64,000 nucleotides of DNA from Lysobacter sp036697405 (GTDB lineage Bacteria > Pseudomonadota > Gammaproteobacteria > Xanthomonadales > Xanthomonadaceae): assembly GCF_036697405.1 (NCBI RefSeq), contig NZ_JBAHWA010000001.1, positions 186,001-250,000 of the forward strand. The letters run 5' to 3'. Of the stretch, positions 39,772-49,834 are shown in pieces. The position numbers were made by a program, and so were the translations under genes. Under the pieces are notes generated by a model. It was not told the origin of the DNA. It did not search any database and worked only from the letters and a program-made list of their open reading frames with translations. Positions within the stretch are counted from its first letter, which is position 1; each line of letters starts with the position of its first letter.

Positions 39772-40200
39772 TCAACGCAGGCCGATGGCTTCGGCGAAGG
39801 AGCGGTAGAACTCGCCGTCGGGATCGCTCTCGCGGTCGATTTCGATCGGGTAGGGCGTGGCTTCCTGCGGCATCGCGTTGAGCACGCCGATGAAGGCCCC
39901 GATGTCGCGGGTGTAGAAGACGTACTCGCGGTGGTCGGGCTCGGTGAACACGATCGCCAGCAGGCTGTGGCCGGCGGCCTCGATGCGTTCGCACACGCGA
40001 TCCTCGAAGCGCTGCATGGCCTCGAGTTCGTCCGGCGAGGCGGTGTCCAGGCTGCGGTCGTCCTGGTAGGCCCAGATCAGGTTCAGGCGTTCCGGATAGG
40101 CGCGGAAATCGAATCCGCGCTCGAAACGCTTGAGCCGCATCAGCGACAACCCGTCGTCGGCGCGGTGCTCGGCCAGGGTCCAACCGCGGGTGTCTGCCAT
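39772..40200 (-). CDS. DUF695-like protein of unknown function
   Basis: The product is 142 aa. The blocks SLMRLKRFERGFDFRAYPERLNLIWAY, ERIEAAGHSLLAIVFTEPDHREYVFYT and YPIEIDRESDPDGEFYRSF fit the DUF695 family, which has no known function. It is cytoplasmic, with no signal or membrane segment. The ATG is at 40200. It lies between purB and the VOC gene on the same strand. The family call is by recollection of the pattern. Confidence 0.68.
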   Translation of the reverse strand: MADTRGWTLAEHRADDGLSLMRLKRFERGFDFRAYPERLNLIWAYQDDRSLDTASPDELEAMQRFEDRVCERIEAAGHSLLAIVFTEPDHREYVFYTRDIGAFIGVLNAMPQEATPYPIEIDRESDPDGEFYRSFAEAIGLR

Positions 40201-40222
40201 GGCGCGTGCGCTCCTTGCGGCC

Positions 40223-41599
40223 TCAGATCTCGCGCGCCAGGCGTTCGGCCAGGCCGCTGTAGCTGCCGGGCGTCATCGCCAGCAGGCGTTGCTTGTCGGC
40301 GGCCGGCAGTTCCAGGCCGGCGATGAACTCGCGCATCGAGGCCTCGTCGATGCCGTGGCCGCGGGTCAGCGCCTTGAGCTGCTCGTAGGGGTTGGGCAGG
40401 CCGTGGCGGCGCATCACCGTCTGCACGGCTTCGGCCAGCACTTCCCAGGCCGCGTCGAGGTCGGCGGCCAGACGCTCGGGATTGACGCTGAGCTTGCCCA
40501 GGCCGCGCAGCAGCGCATCGAAGCCGATCAGGGCATGGCCGAAGGCGGTGCCCAGCGCGCGCAGCACGGTGGAGTCGGTGAGGTCGCGCTGCCAGCGGCT
40601 GATCGGCAGCTTGGCGGCGAAATGCTCGAACAGGGCGTTGGCGATGCCGAAGTTGCCCTCGGCGTTCTCGAAGTCGATCGGATTGACCTTGTGCGGCATG
40701 GTCGAGCTGCCGACTTCGCCGGCCTTGACCGCCTGCTTGAAGTAGCCCAGCGAGATATAGCCCCAGATGTCGCGGCACAGGTCGACGCAGATGGTGTCGA
40801 TGCGGCGCTGGGCGTCGCAGATCTCGGCGATGCCGTCGTGCGGTTCGATCTGGGTGGTGTAGGGCTGCCAGTCCAGGCCCAGAGAGGTCACGAAACGCTG
40901 CGAGAACGCCGGCCAGTCGATGTCCGGATACGACGCCACATGGGCGTTGTAGTTGCCGACCGCGCCGTTGATTTTGCCCGGCATCGGCGCGGCGGCCAGG
41001 GTCTCGCCCTGGCGCAGCAGGCGCGCGACCACGTTGGCGATTTCCTTGCCGACGGTAGTCGGCGAGGCGGTCTGGCCGTGGGTGCGCGACAGCATCGGCA
41101 GCGCGGCGTGCTCGTGCGCCATCGCGCGCAGGACCTGGATCAGCTGGTCCAGCCTGGGCAGCAGCACGTGCTGGCGCGCCTGGTTCAGCATCAGCGCGTA
41201 GCTGAGGTTGTTGATGTCCTCGCTGGTGCAGGCGAAGTGCACGAACTCCAGCGCCGGGCCCAGCTCGGCGTCGTCCTTCAGGCGTTCCTTGATCAGGTAC
41301 TCGACCGCCTTGACGTCGTGGTTGGTGGTGCGCTCGATCTCCTTGACCCGGGCCGCGTCGGCCACGGAGAGCTCGTCGGCCAGCGCGCGCAGGCGCGCGC
41401 TGGCCGCGGCCGAGAACGGCGCCAGTTCGGCGATGCCCGGTTCGTCGGCCAGGGCCAGCAGCCATTCCACCTCGACCTTGACCCGGGCCTTGATCAGGCC
41501 GAATTCGGAGAAGATCGGGCGCAGCGCGTCGACCTTGCCGGCATAACGGCCGTCGAGCGGGGAAAGGGCGAGCAGCTGGGCGTTGAGGTCGGCGGACAT
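40223..41599 (-). CDS. purB: Adenylosuccinate lyase
   Basis: The product is 458 aa (E. coli 456). It catalyses two fumarate-releasing steps of purine synthesis. The fumarase/aspartase superfamily motif is GSSTMPHKVNPIDFENAEGN, and the N-terminus LALSPLDGRYAGKVDALRPIFSEFGLIKARV matches PurB. I used ATG 41599, which begins MSADLNAQLL; a second ATG at 41629 would add 10 residues of unfamiliar sequence. It is divergent from fumC, another member of the same superfamily. Confidence 0.95.
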   Translation of the reverse strand: MSADLNAQLLALSPLDGRYAGKVDALRPIFSEFGLIKARVKVEVEWLLALADEPGIAELAPFSAAASARLRALADELSVADAARVKEIERTTNHDVKAVEYLIKERLKDDAELGPALEFVHFACTSEDINNLSYALMLNQARQHVLLPRLDQLIQVLRAMAHEHAALPMLSRTHGQTASPTTVGKEIANVVARLLRQGETLAAAPMPGKINGAVGNYNAHVASYPDIDWPAFSQRFVTSLGLDWQPYTTQIEPHDGIAEICDAQRRIDTICVDLCRDIWGYISLGYFKQAVKAGEVGSSTMPHKVNPIDFENAEGNFGIANALFEHFAAKLPISRWQRDLTDSTVLRALGTAFGHALIGFDALLRGLGKLSVNPERLAADLDAAWEVLAEAVQTVMRRHGLPNPYEQLKALTRGHGIDEASMREFIAGLELPAADKQRLLAMTPGSYSGLAERLAREI

Positions 41600-41887
41600 G
41601 TCGGGGCAGGGCGGGAAACAGTCGATCATTCTAACAGCCCGGCGGTTTGCCCCGTCCGGAGCGCGCAGTACGGCGTGGCGCAGCCGCCCCCCGTCCGGCC
41701 GCCCGCACTCGACGCCCGCGGGCGCGGCGGCCATCATGGCGCCAGCCAGCGATGTCCGATGCCAGCCTCCTGCGCGGCCCTTGTTTCGGCCGGCCGCGCA
41801 CCCGACCTCATCGACGTGGCCTCGCGCCGGCCGTTCCGCCCGCGCGCCGCCACGGCTCGCAACCCCCACGATTCAATGGAGTTGGCA

Positions 41888-43345
<1,458 letters not shown>

Positions 43346-43358
43346 GTCCGTCGCGCGG

Positions 43359-44606
43359 TTAGCGGCGCGATGGCGCCGCGCAGGCCGGGTGCGGCCTTAG
43401 GCGCGCTTCCGGCTCGCGCAGTTGCGGATGGTCGTAGGGGATGTAGTTGTTCCAGAACCACGGAACGCAGGTCGGCCCCAGCGCGGCGTCGATCAGGTAT
43501 TTGTAGATGCTCTCGCCGTTGGAGCTGTTGCTGAGGATCACCAGGCAACGCCGCCCGTCGGCCACGCACAGCGCGAGGTTGTTGGTGCCGTCGTCGTGGC
43601 CGCCCTTGAACCAGGCGCGACCCTGCGGCTCGCGGTAGGTCACCCAGCCCAGCGCGGAGGCAAGCTCGATGCCGCGATTGTCTTCGCCGACATCCTCGGA
43701 CAGGGTCGGGAACTGCTGGACCGAATGGATCGCGACCTGCGGGCGCAGCAGCTCGGCCTTGCTCGCCGCGCTCAGGCCGTCGCCGCGGGCCAGGGCGGCC
43801 AGGAAGGCGGCCTGGTCGGCGATGGTGGTGTCCATCGAGCCGGCCGCGCGCACGGCGCCGCGGCGCTTGTGGCCCAGCGGCCGGTTGCGTTCGTCGTAGC
43901 CGATCGCCAGGTCGGCGGCGAAATCCTCGCGCCAGACCATGCCGCTGCGTCGCATGCCGTGGCGGTCGAACACCTGCCGTTGCATCAGCTCGCCGGCGTC
44001 TACGCCCAGGCCGGCTTCGATCACGAACTGCAGCAGGTTGATGCCTTCGCCCGAATAGGCGTAACGGCTGCCGGGTTCGAACTCGAACTTGAGCTTGCCC
44101 TTGGCGTCGTAGCCCTGCGGGGTGAAGAAGCGGAAGTTGGCGAAGCCGGAGCGGTGCGACAGCAGCAGGCGCGGGGTCAGCTTGCGCCAGCGCTCGTCGC
44201 CGGCCAGGTCGGCGTACTTCTCGTACTCGGGCAGGGGCTTGGGCAGGTAGTGCGCGATCGAGCGGTCCAGGTCCAGCCGGCCCGATTCGACCAGCGACAT
44301 CGCCGCGTAGGCGAATTCGCCCTTGGTGATGGAGGCGCCGTACATGACGGTATCGGTGGTCAGCGGCAGTTGCTTTTCCTGATCGCGCCAGCCGTAGGCC
44401 TTGAGGTGGACGATACGGCCCTGGTCGATCACCGCCAGCGCCAGTCCGGGTACGCGCCCGGCCTGCATCAGGCGCTCGACTTCGCGGTCCAGCGCCGCGC
44501 CGCGCAAAGGCGCGGATTCGCGCACGGCCTGGCCGGCGCAGCCGGCGAGCAGCAGGATTGCGAAACAGGCGGGCAGAAAGCCGGAGAACAAGCGAAGTGC
44601 GGGCAT
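43359..44606 (-). CDS. Serine beta-lactamase-fold (class C-like) lipoprotein
   Basis: The product is 415 aa. It is a predicted lipoprotein (ILLLAGC, Cys23). The serine hydrolase catalytic SxxK is Ser92-Ile-Thr-Lys95 in ASITKGEF, with a YSG motif in RYAYSGEGIN and a KGG-type third motif in WFKGGHDDGTNN. This is the beta-lactamase/DD-peptidase fold of EstB and AmpC-like proteins. It may be a peptidase, esterase or lactamase; the sequence does not decide. The ATG is at 44606. The DUF2884-like gene lies upstream on the same strand. Confidence 0.85.
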   Translation of the reverse strand: MPALRLFSGFLPACFAILLLAGCAGQAVRESAPLRGAALDREVERLMQAGRVPGLALAVIDQGRIVHLKAYGWRDQEKQLPLTTDTVMYGASITKGEFAYAAMSLVESGRLDLDRSIAHYLPKPLPEYEKYADLAGDERWRKLTPRLLLSHRSGFANFRFFTPQGYDAKGKLKFEFEPGSRYAYSGEGINLLQFVIEAGLGVDAGELMQRQVFDRHGMRRSGMVWREDFAADLAIGYDERNRPLGHKRRGAVRAAGSMDTTIADQAAFLAALARGDGLSAASKAELLRPQVAIHSVQQFPTLSEDVGEDNRGIELASALGWVTYREPQGRAWFKGGHDDGTNNLALCVADGRRCLVILSNSSNGESIYKYLIDAALGPTCVPWFWNNYIPYDHPQLREPEARLRPHPACAAPSRR

Positions 44607-44680
44607 GACGAGACCTCCGAGCTGGGTTCGGACGGCGACCCGCGTGGCGGGCGTCAGGGGGATTCGCTACAGGTCGAGCG

Positions 44681-44716
44681 GGTGCCCGTCGCAGCACCGG
44701 AGAAGCGACGGGCACC
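44681..44716 (-). terminator. Hairpin after the DUF2884-like gene
   Basis: A perfect 12-bp stem (GGTGCCCGTCGC with its complement) with a 12-nt loop lies 8 nt after the stop codon. No T-tract follows on the minus strand, so it may stabilise RNA ends rather than terminate transcription. Confidence 0.55.
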
Positions 44717-44724
44717 GCACTCGG

Positions 44725-45255
44725 TTAACTGCTGCAGTCGTGCACGCTGCCCTGGTCGAGGGTGGCGAAGGGCTTGAACGCGGGCAGGCTTGCGACCAGC
44801 GCGTCCTGGGCCGCGCGCATCTCGACGACGCGCTTGCACAGGCGCTGGGCCTGCTGGGCGATGTTGTTGGCCTCCGCGTCCATCTTGTCGCCGACCGCGC
44901 CCGGGTCGCCCTTGACCAGGCCTTCGATGGTTTCGCTGACCGCCTTGCCGGCGATGTCGGCGCCGGCCTTGCCGATCGCGATGCCGTCGTCGCGCACGCC
45001 CATGGCGTTGCTGTACAGGCGCTGGGCCTGGCTGCGCTGGGCCGGATTGAGCGTCACCGCCTTGCCGTCGATGCTCAGGTCGCCCTGCTTGGTGATGACC
45101 GCGACTTCGCTGCCGCCGTGCAGGCTGATGCGGTCGTCGCCGAGTTCGATGTGCTTGAGCACGCTGTTGCCGATCGTTCCTCGATCGTGGTTGCCGCAGC
45201 CGACCAGGGCGACGGCGAGCAGGCTGCTGGCGAAAGCGGCGGTGGCGAGTTTCAT
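44725..45255 (-). CDS. DUF2884 (YggN)-like lipoprotein
   Basis: The product is 176 aa. ATG 45255 is preceded by AGGA and followed by a lipoprotein signal (SLLAVALVGC). The blocks KHIELGDDRISLHGGSEVAVITKQGDLSIDGKAVTLNPAQRS and DDGIAIGKAGADIAGKAV fit the DUF2884 (YggN) family, whose function is unknown. It lies between the DUF4097-like and beta-lactamase-fold genes, all on the minus strand. Confidence 0.72.
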   Translation of the reverse strand: MKLATAAFASSLLAVALVGCGNHDRGTIGNSVLKHIELGDDRISLHGGSEVAVITKQGDLSIDGKAVTLNPAQRSQAQRLYSNAMGVRDDGIAIGKAGADIAGKAVSETIEGLVKGDPGAVGDKMDAEANNIAQQAQRLCKRVVEMRAAQDALVASLPAFKPFATLDQGSVHDCSS

Positions 45256-45293
45256 GGCGGAATCCTGCGATCGGAAGGCGGGTAGGGACGGCA

Positions 45294-46058
45294 TCATTCG
45301 TCGTCGCGCGGGACGGTGACGGTACCGGCGACGTCGCGGTGGTCGACCGAACCGCTGCCGACCGAGCCCACGTGCAGGTTGCCGCGCACGCCGATCACAT
45401 CGATGTCGCCGGAGCCGATCTCGCCGACGTCGACGTTGCCGCCGACCTCGTGCAGCTCGACGTCGCCGGAGCCGATATCGCCGACCTTGGCGTCGCGCGC
45501 GATCTTGCGCGCCTTGAGGTCGCCCGAGCCGACCGAGACCACGTGCAGGGAGCCGATGTCGTCCAGTTCGATGTCGCCGGAACCGACGTCGGCGGTGACC
45601 TGGCCGCGCACGTTCTCGGCGCGCACGTCGCCGGAACCGACATCGGCGCTGAGCGCGGCCACGCCGGTGGCGCGCGCGTCGCCGGAGCCGACGTTGAGCT
45701 GGACCATCAGATCGGCCGGCACCGTCGCCTTCAGGCGCAGATAGGCGTAATGATCGCCGAGGCTGAACCAGCTGCGCTCGCTGCGCCGGGCCACCACCAC
45801 CAGCTTGTCGCCGACGCGGTGCTGGCTGAGGGTGAGTTCGGGCAGGTACTTGGCGTCGGAGGCGCAGGCGCGGCCGTGGACCGCGTGCTCGGCGCCGGTG
45901 ACGACTTCGAGCTCGTGCTGGCCGATGTCGAAGACCACCGCCTTGGCGCCGGCCAGGTCCAGCTGCAGATCGCGGGCCTGGGAATGCTGGCAGTTGCCGT
46001 CCTGCGCCGTCGCTGCCAGGGGCAGCAGGGCGAGGGCGGCGAGCATGAACTTGCGCAT
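45294..46058 (-). CDS. Exported DUF4097-like beta-solenoid protein with GSGD repeats
   Basis: The product is 254 aa. A signal peptide (MRKFMLAALALLPLAATAQ) is preceded by AGGAG. The second half is a regular series of seven (V/I)GSG(D/S) units spaced 17-19 residues apart, the pattern of DUF4097/GIN-type beta-solenoid domains. There is a Cys in the N-terminal part (GRACAS) and one near the start (NCQHS). The protein is presumably periplasmic. It is encoded after the ABC-transporter operon but separated from it by a hairpin, and before the DUF2884-like lipoprotein. Function is unknown. Confidence 0.78.
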   Translation of the reverse strand: MRKFMLAALALLPLAATAQDGNCQHSQARDLQLDLAGAKAVVFDIGQHELEVVTGAEHAVHGRACASDAKYLPELTLSQHRVGDKLVVVARRSERSWFSLGDHYAYLRLKATVPADLMVQLNVGSGDARATGVAALSADVGSGDVRAENVRGQVTADVGSGDIELDDIGSLHVVSVGSGDLKARKIARDAKVGDIGSGDVELHEVGGNVDVGEIGSGDIDVIGVRGNLHVGSVGSGSVDHRDVAGTVTVPRDDE

Positions 46059-46171
46059 CACGTACTCCTGTCGGGTCTGACCCGCCGCAGCGGCGGGCGT
46101 CGCGTACTCGGATGCAGCGGGGGCGATCAGGGTTGCAATGGGGTGACGCTGGGGGGGCCGCTTGTGAGCCT

Positions 46172-46207
46172 GCGCCGGGCGGTGCCGCTGTGCGGTCCGC
46201 CCGGCGC
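46172..46207 (-). terminator. Hairpin after the ABC permease gene
   Basis: GCGCCGGGCGG (46172-46182) pairs perfectly with CCGCCCGGCGC (46197-46207). It starts 10 bp after the permease stop and probably ends the GntR-ABC operon, though no T-tract is seen. Confidence 0.55.
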
Positions 46208-46216
46208 CGCGGGATA

Positions 46217-47284
46217 TCAGCCCTCGTCGCGCCAGCGGCGCAGACGGACCGCGGCGAAGATCATCGCCGCGCCGGCGGCCGCACCGATCCACAGCTGCAG
46301 GCTGCCCAGCACCGAGTACATGGTGCGCAGGTTGATGACTTCGTGGATCACCGAGGGGCCTTCGCCGTTGATCTCGCCGATATTGGCCGCGTCGATCCAG
46401 CCGCCGGGGAACACGCTGACCAGCGAGCGGGCCACGATGTTCTTCCAGAACCAGCCGCTTTCCAGGTTGAACAGCTGCATCAGGTCGAACCAGGAGACGA
46501 AGATGCCGGCGAACAGCGGGATCATGATCGCCCACAGGAAGGGCTTGCTACGGGCCCAGGAGGAGCACAGCATCAGCCAGCCCACGGTCGGCAGCGCCCA
46601 CAGCGCATAGATCGGAATGCCGGCCAGCAGGTTCAGCGCGACGGTGAACGGGCTGCCCGGACCCCACAGCAGGGTGATCGGGTTGCCGCCGTGGAACATC
46701 ACCACCACGCTCAGGATCAGCAGGAAGCCGATCATGGTCAGCAGCGAGGCGGCGACCGCCAGGGCCGGCGCGGTCAGGGTCGCGCTGGCGACTTTGGACA
46801 AGACGGTCTGTCCGTCCGACACCGGCAGCGATTTCCAGAACAGCACGCTGCGGTCCTTGCGCTCGTCGTAGAGGCTGCCCAGGCAGTAGAAGAACACCAC
46901 GAAGGCCAGCACCATCAGCGGCCAGCTGCCGGCCATGAACAACAGGCCGTCGACCGCGCCGCCGAGCTCGCGCACATCCTCGGAGTTGAGCTTCTCGGTG
47001 AGCTTGGACAGGTCCAGGCCGTTGAGCCGGAAGTTGCCGTCGTCGGTGCTGATCATGGCGTGGCTATTGGAATCCATGACCCGGCGCGCGGCCAGTTCGC
47101 CGACGCCGATGCCCATGATGCTGAGCAGCAGGAAGATGGCGCCGGCGACCATCGGCGCCCACAGGAAGCCGCCGCGGTGCTCCCAGAACTCGCGCCGCAG
47201 CAGCAGGCGGAAGGTGTGGGTGGGATGGACCGCGGCCACGGCGCGCGGGGCGGGGCGGTCGGCGTTGAGATCGATCGCGTTCAT
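46217..47284 (-). CDS. ABC transporter permease
   Basis: The product is 355 aa with about six hydrophobic segments. A large extracytoplasmic loop lies between the first and second helices (about 65-110), as in ABC-2 type permeases. The start ATG 47284 overlaps the ATPase stop as ATGA, so translation is coupled. Conserved cytoplasmic GSLYDERKDRSVLFWKSLPVSD is the coupling segment typical of this family. With the ATPase and GntR regulator it fits the YtrA-type systems that respond to cell-wall stress or antibiotics (by analogy). Confidence 0.87.
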   Translation of the reverse strand: MNAIDLNADRPAPRAVAAVHPTHTFRLLLRREFWEHRGGFLWAPMVAGAIFLLLSIMGIGVGELAARRVMDSNSHAMISTDDGNFRLNGLDLSKLTEKLNSEDVRELGGAVDGLLFMAGSWPLMVLAFVVFFYCLGSLYDERKDRSVLFWKSLPVSDGQTVLSKVASATLTAPALAVAASLLTMIGFLLILSVVVMFHGGNPITLLWGPGSPFTVALNLLAGIPIYALWALPTVGWLMLCSSWARSKPFLWAIMIPLFAGIFVSWFDLMQLFNLESGWFWKNIVARSLVSVFPGGWIDAANIGEINGEGPSVIHEVINLRTMYSVLGSLQLWIGAAAGAAMIFAAVRLRRWRDEG

Positions 47285-48156
47285 GCGTAGGTCCCCTTCA
47301 TGGTGGCGACGAACAGGTCGGCCAGGCCCGGCGTGCGGGTTTCGCCCAATTCGGCCAGGCGGTCGTGCGGCGCGCCGTCGAACAGCATCACGGTCTTGCC
47401 GAACGGCAGCGAGCGTTCGTCCAGCGGCGTCAGGCCGCGCGCTTGTTCGAGCTTGTCGGCGTTGACCAGCACTTCGACGAAGCGGTCGCCGAGCACTTCC
47501 ATGTCGCTGTTGAGCACGACCTTGCCGTCGCGGATGAACATCACGTCGGTGAGGATGTGTTCGATCTCCTCGACCTGGTGGGTGGTGACGATGATGGTCT
47601 TGTCCTCGTCGAAGTAGTCCTCCAGCAGGCGCTGGTAGAACTGCTTGCGGTAGAGGATGTCCAGGCCCAGGGTGGGCTCGTCCAGCACCAGCAGGCGGGC
47701 GTCGATCGCCATCACCAGGGCCAGGTGCAGTTGCACGATCATGCCCTTGGACAGTTCGCGCACGCGCAGGTTGGGCTTGAGCTGGGTGCCGGCGAGGAAG
47801 CGTTCGCACTTGGCGCGGTCGAAGCGCGGATGCACGCCGGCGACGAACTCGATCGCCTCCTTGACCCGGATCCAGCGCGGCAGCACCGCCACGTCGGCGA
47901 TGAAGCACACGTCGCGCATCAGTTCGTCGCGCTGGGTGCGCGGGTCGCGGCCCAGTACCTTGAGCTCGCCTTCGAACGGGATCAGGCCGAGGATGGCCTT
48001 GAGCGCGGTGGTCTTGCCGGCGCCGTTGGGACCGATCAGACCGACGATGCGGCCGGCCGGGATCTCGAAGGCGGTGTTGTCGAGGGCGACCTTGTTCTTA
48101 TAGGCCTTGCGCAGGCCGCGGGCGCTGACGACGTTGGCGAGGGAGTCGGCGTTCAT
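47281..48156 (-). CDS. ABC transporter ATP-binding protein
   Basis: The product is 291 aa. Walker A is GPNGAGKTT, the signature is LSKGMIVQLHL (degenerate LSxG[QM]) and Walker B is LLVLDEPTLGLD, followed by the H-loop (IIVTTHQVEE). It pairs with the permease to form an ABC-2 exporter. It overlaps gntR upstream (ATGA) and the permease downstream (ATGA), which couples translation of all three. Confidence 0.92.
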   Translation of the reverse strand: MNADSLANVVSARGLRKAYKNKVALDNTAFEIPAGRIVGLIGPNGAGKTTALKAILGLIPFEGELKVLGRDPRTQRDELMRDVCFIADVAVLPRWIRVKEAIEFVAGVHPRFDRAKCERFLAGTQLKPNLRVRELSKGMIVQLHLALVMAIDARLLVLDEPTLGLDILYRKQFYQRLLEDYFDEDKTIIVTTHQVEEIEHILTDVMFIRDGKVVLNSDMEVLGDRFVEVLVNADKLEQARGLTPLDERSLPFGKTVMLFDGAPHDRLAELGETRTPGLADLFVATMKGTYA

Positions 48157-48527
48157 TGCGCACCCGCCTTGCCGTTGCCCGCCGACAGCAGCTCTTCCGT
48201 GCTCAGGCCCAGCCGCAGGATGCGCTCCAGCACCAGCGGCCATTCCTCGCGCAGGAACCGCTCGCGTTCGTTCAGCAGCAGTTTCTTGGCAGCCTCTTCG
48301 GTGACGTACATGCCCAGTCCTCGGCGTTTTTCGACTAGCGCCTCGTCCGCCAATTCCTGATAGGCGCGCGAGACGGTGATGGGGTTGAGCTGATACTCGG
48401 CCGCGACCTGCCGCACGGAGGGCAGGGCGTCGCCGGGCTTGAGCACGCCGTCGAGCATCATGGCGACGACGCGTTCCTTCAGCTGGCGATAGATGGGAGC
48501 GCCGTCGCTCCATTGGATAGCGGTCAT
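48153..48527 (-). CDS. GntR-family (YtrA subfamily) transcriptional regulator
   Basis: The product is 124 aa. The N-terminal winged helix (PIYRQLKERVVAMMLDGVLKPGDALPSVRQVAAEYQLNPITVSRAYQEL) is the GntR signature; the short C-terminal helical tail is that of the YtrA subfamily, which regulates linked ABC transporters. It stands second in an operon whose promoter contains the palindromic operator at 48986-49009, so autoregulation is likely. The start ATG 48527 is 3 nt after the upstream gene's stop. Confidence 0.9.
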   Translation of the reverse strand: MTAIQWSDGAPIYRQLKERVVAMMLDGVLKPGDALPSVRQVAAEYQLNPITVSRAYQELADEALVEKRRGLGMYVTEEAAKKLLLNERERFLREEWPLVLERILRLGLSTEELLSAGNGKAGAQ

Positions 48528-48530
48528 GGT

Positions 48531-48959
48531 TCAGCCCCGCGGTGCGAATGAGAAATAAGGCATGACTAAGGCCTGGCGATTGCGCCGCGCGGCCTTCCGG
48601 GCCTTGCGGTGCGGTACTGCGTCGTCGGCCGGCTCCGCGGCAGAAGCTTTGTCGAGTGCGTTGGCCAGAGCGACCGCGGTGGCGACCTCGGCCGTCAGGG
48701 CGGCGACATCGGCCGTCAGGGCGGCGACATCGGCCAGGCTTTCGACCTGTTGGGCGCGGGCATCGATGCGCAGGGCCTGGGCCTCCGCGCGACGCACGAT
48801 GGCGGCGGCGTCCAAGGGCAGGGGCGCGACGGCGGCCGCGACCCGGGCCTGGGCGGCGGGGGCTTCCGGCAGGGCCGGATTCGCCGCCACCAGGGCCAGT
48901 ACCAGGGTGGCGCCGCTGACCAGGAGGGCGGAAATCGAGTTATGGAGCTTGCTGTTCAT
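48531..48959 (-). CDS. Small membrane or exported protein with heptad repeats, first gene of the GntR-ABC operon
   Basis: The product is 142 aa and not a family I recognise. ATG 48959 is preceded by AGGA. One hydrophobic N-terminal segment (SISALLVSGATLVLALVAA) is a signal or membrane anchor. The middle is Ala-rich and contains three near-identical 7-residue units (ADVAALT) encoded by a 21-bp tandem repeat near 48684-48740, consistent with a coiled coil. The C-terminus is basic (RKARKAARRNRQ). It stops 3 nt before gntR and so shares the operon and its operator. It may sense or scaffold for the transporter (speculative). Confidence 0.65.
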   Translation of the reverse strand: MNSKLHNSISALLVSGATLVLALVAANPALPEAPAAQARVAAAVAPLPLDAAAIVRRAEAQALRIDARAQQVESLADVAALTADVAALTAEVATAVALANALDKASAAEPADDAVPHRKARKAARRNRQALVMPYFSFAPRG

Positions 48960-48985
48960 GCGAACGTCCTGCTCGTTGGTAGACC

Positions 48986-49009
48986 GGTGTTGTATGCAAC
49001 TATAACACC
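48986..49009 (-). promoter_or_regulatory. Palindromic operator over the -10 of the GntR-ABC operon
   Basis: GGTGTT (48986-48991) and AACACC (49004-49009) are perfect inverted arms 12 bp apart; allowing the next bases, 8 of 10 positions per arm match. It spans the -10 region, the expected place for a repressor such as the operon's own YtrA-type GntR protein. Confidence 0.6.
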
Positions 49010-49026
49010 AAAACACGTCCGGTCAA
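48999..49026 (-). promoter_or_regulatory. Promoter of the GntR-ABC operon
   Basis: On the minus strand TTGACC (49026-49021) and TATAGT (49004-48999) are spaced 16 bp apart, a good sigma70 promoter. The likely start site is near 48992, about 33 nt before the first ATG. The -10 is covered by the palindromic operator. Confidence 0.6.
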
Positions 49027-49092
49027 GTCCGGCGTACCCAACTGAAGTCATACTTGGCTCACCGGCCCTCCAGCCCCCGTTCCGAGCCCGCC

Positions 49093-49680
49093 ATGACCGC
49101 CACCGCCTCCCGAATCCGCCGTACGGCCGCCGCCGCCGCCGTTTCCTTGCTCCTGGTCGCCGGCCTGGCCTCGGCCGCCGGCGGCCTGCTGGACCGCAGC
49201 TTCCGCCCGTTGGCGGGCAAGCAGGCCGTCAATCTGCGCAGCCAGTACGGCGGCGAGGTGCTGCTGGTGGTCAACACCGCGAGCAAATGCGGCTTCACCC
49301 CGCAATTCGAGGCCCTGGAAGGGCTGCATGCCAAGTACAAGGGCAAGGGTTTCGCTGTGCTCGGCTTTCCCTCGGGCGATTTCAAGGCCCAGGAATTCGA
49401 GGACGAGAAGCAGATCCAGGAGTTCTGCACGCTCACCTACGGGGTCAAGTTCCCGATGTTCGAGAAGGTGCACGTGATCGGCGACCAGGCCACGCCGCTG
49501 TATCGGGACCTGGCGCGCAGCGCCGGCGAAGCGCCGAAGTGGAACTTCCACAAGTACCTGATCGGCCGCGACGGCAAGCTGATCGCCAGCTACGGCAGCA
49601 AGATCAAGCCCGACGATCCGACCGTGGTGGCCGCGATCGAGGCTGCCCTGAAGGCGCCGCGCCCCAACAAGGCCGGTTGA
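49093..49680 (+). CDS. Exported glutathione peroxidase family protein
   Basis: The product is 195 aa. It begins with a signal-like segment (RRTAAAAAVSLLLVAGLASA), so it is probably periplasmic, unlike cytoplasmic BtuE. The peroxidatic Cys66 lies in NTASKCGFTPQ; the Gln and Trp of the catalytic set are in KQIQEF and KWNFHKYL. These enzymes reduce lipid and other peroxides with thioredoxin or glutathione. The ATG at 49093 is preferred; the promoter for the GntR operon lies just upstream, pointing the other way. Confidence 0.88.
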   Translation: MTATASRIRRTAAAAAVSLLLVAGLASAAGGLLDRSFRPLAGKQAVNLRSQYGGEVLLVVNTASKCGFTPQFEALEGLHAKYKGKGFAVLGFPSGDFKAQEFEDEKQIQEFCTLTYGVKFPMFEKVHVIGDQATPLYRDLARSAGEAPKWNFHKYLIGRDGKLIASYGSKIKPDDPTVVAAIEAALKAPRPNKAG

Positions 49681-49834
49681 GCGCGCACGTTCGCGACGCC
49701 GCGTGGCGACCGCGCCGGCGCCAATAACGTGAATTCCGCCGCGATTGCCGATAGGCGCGCAGCCCGCGACAATGGCAGGCTTGCGCCCGCATCCGCAGCG
49801 TCAATCATTCCCAATACCAAGGAGTAGGGACCCG

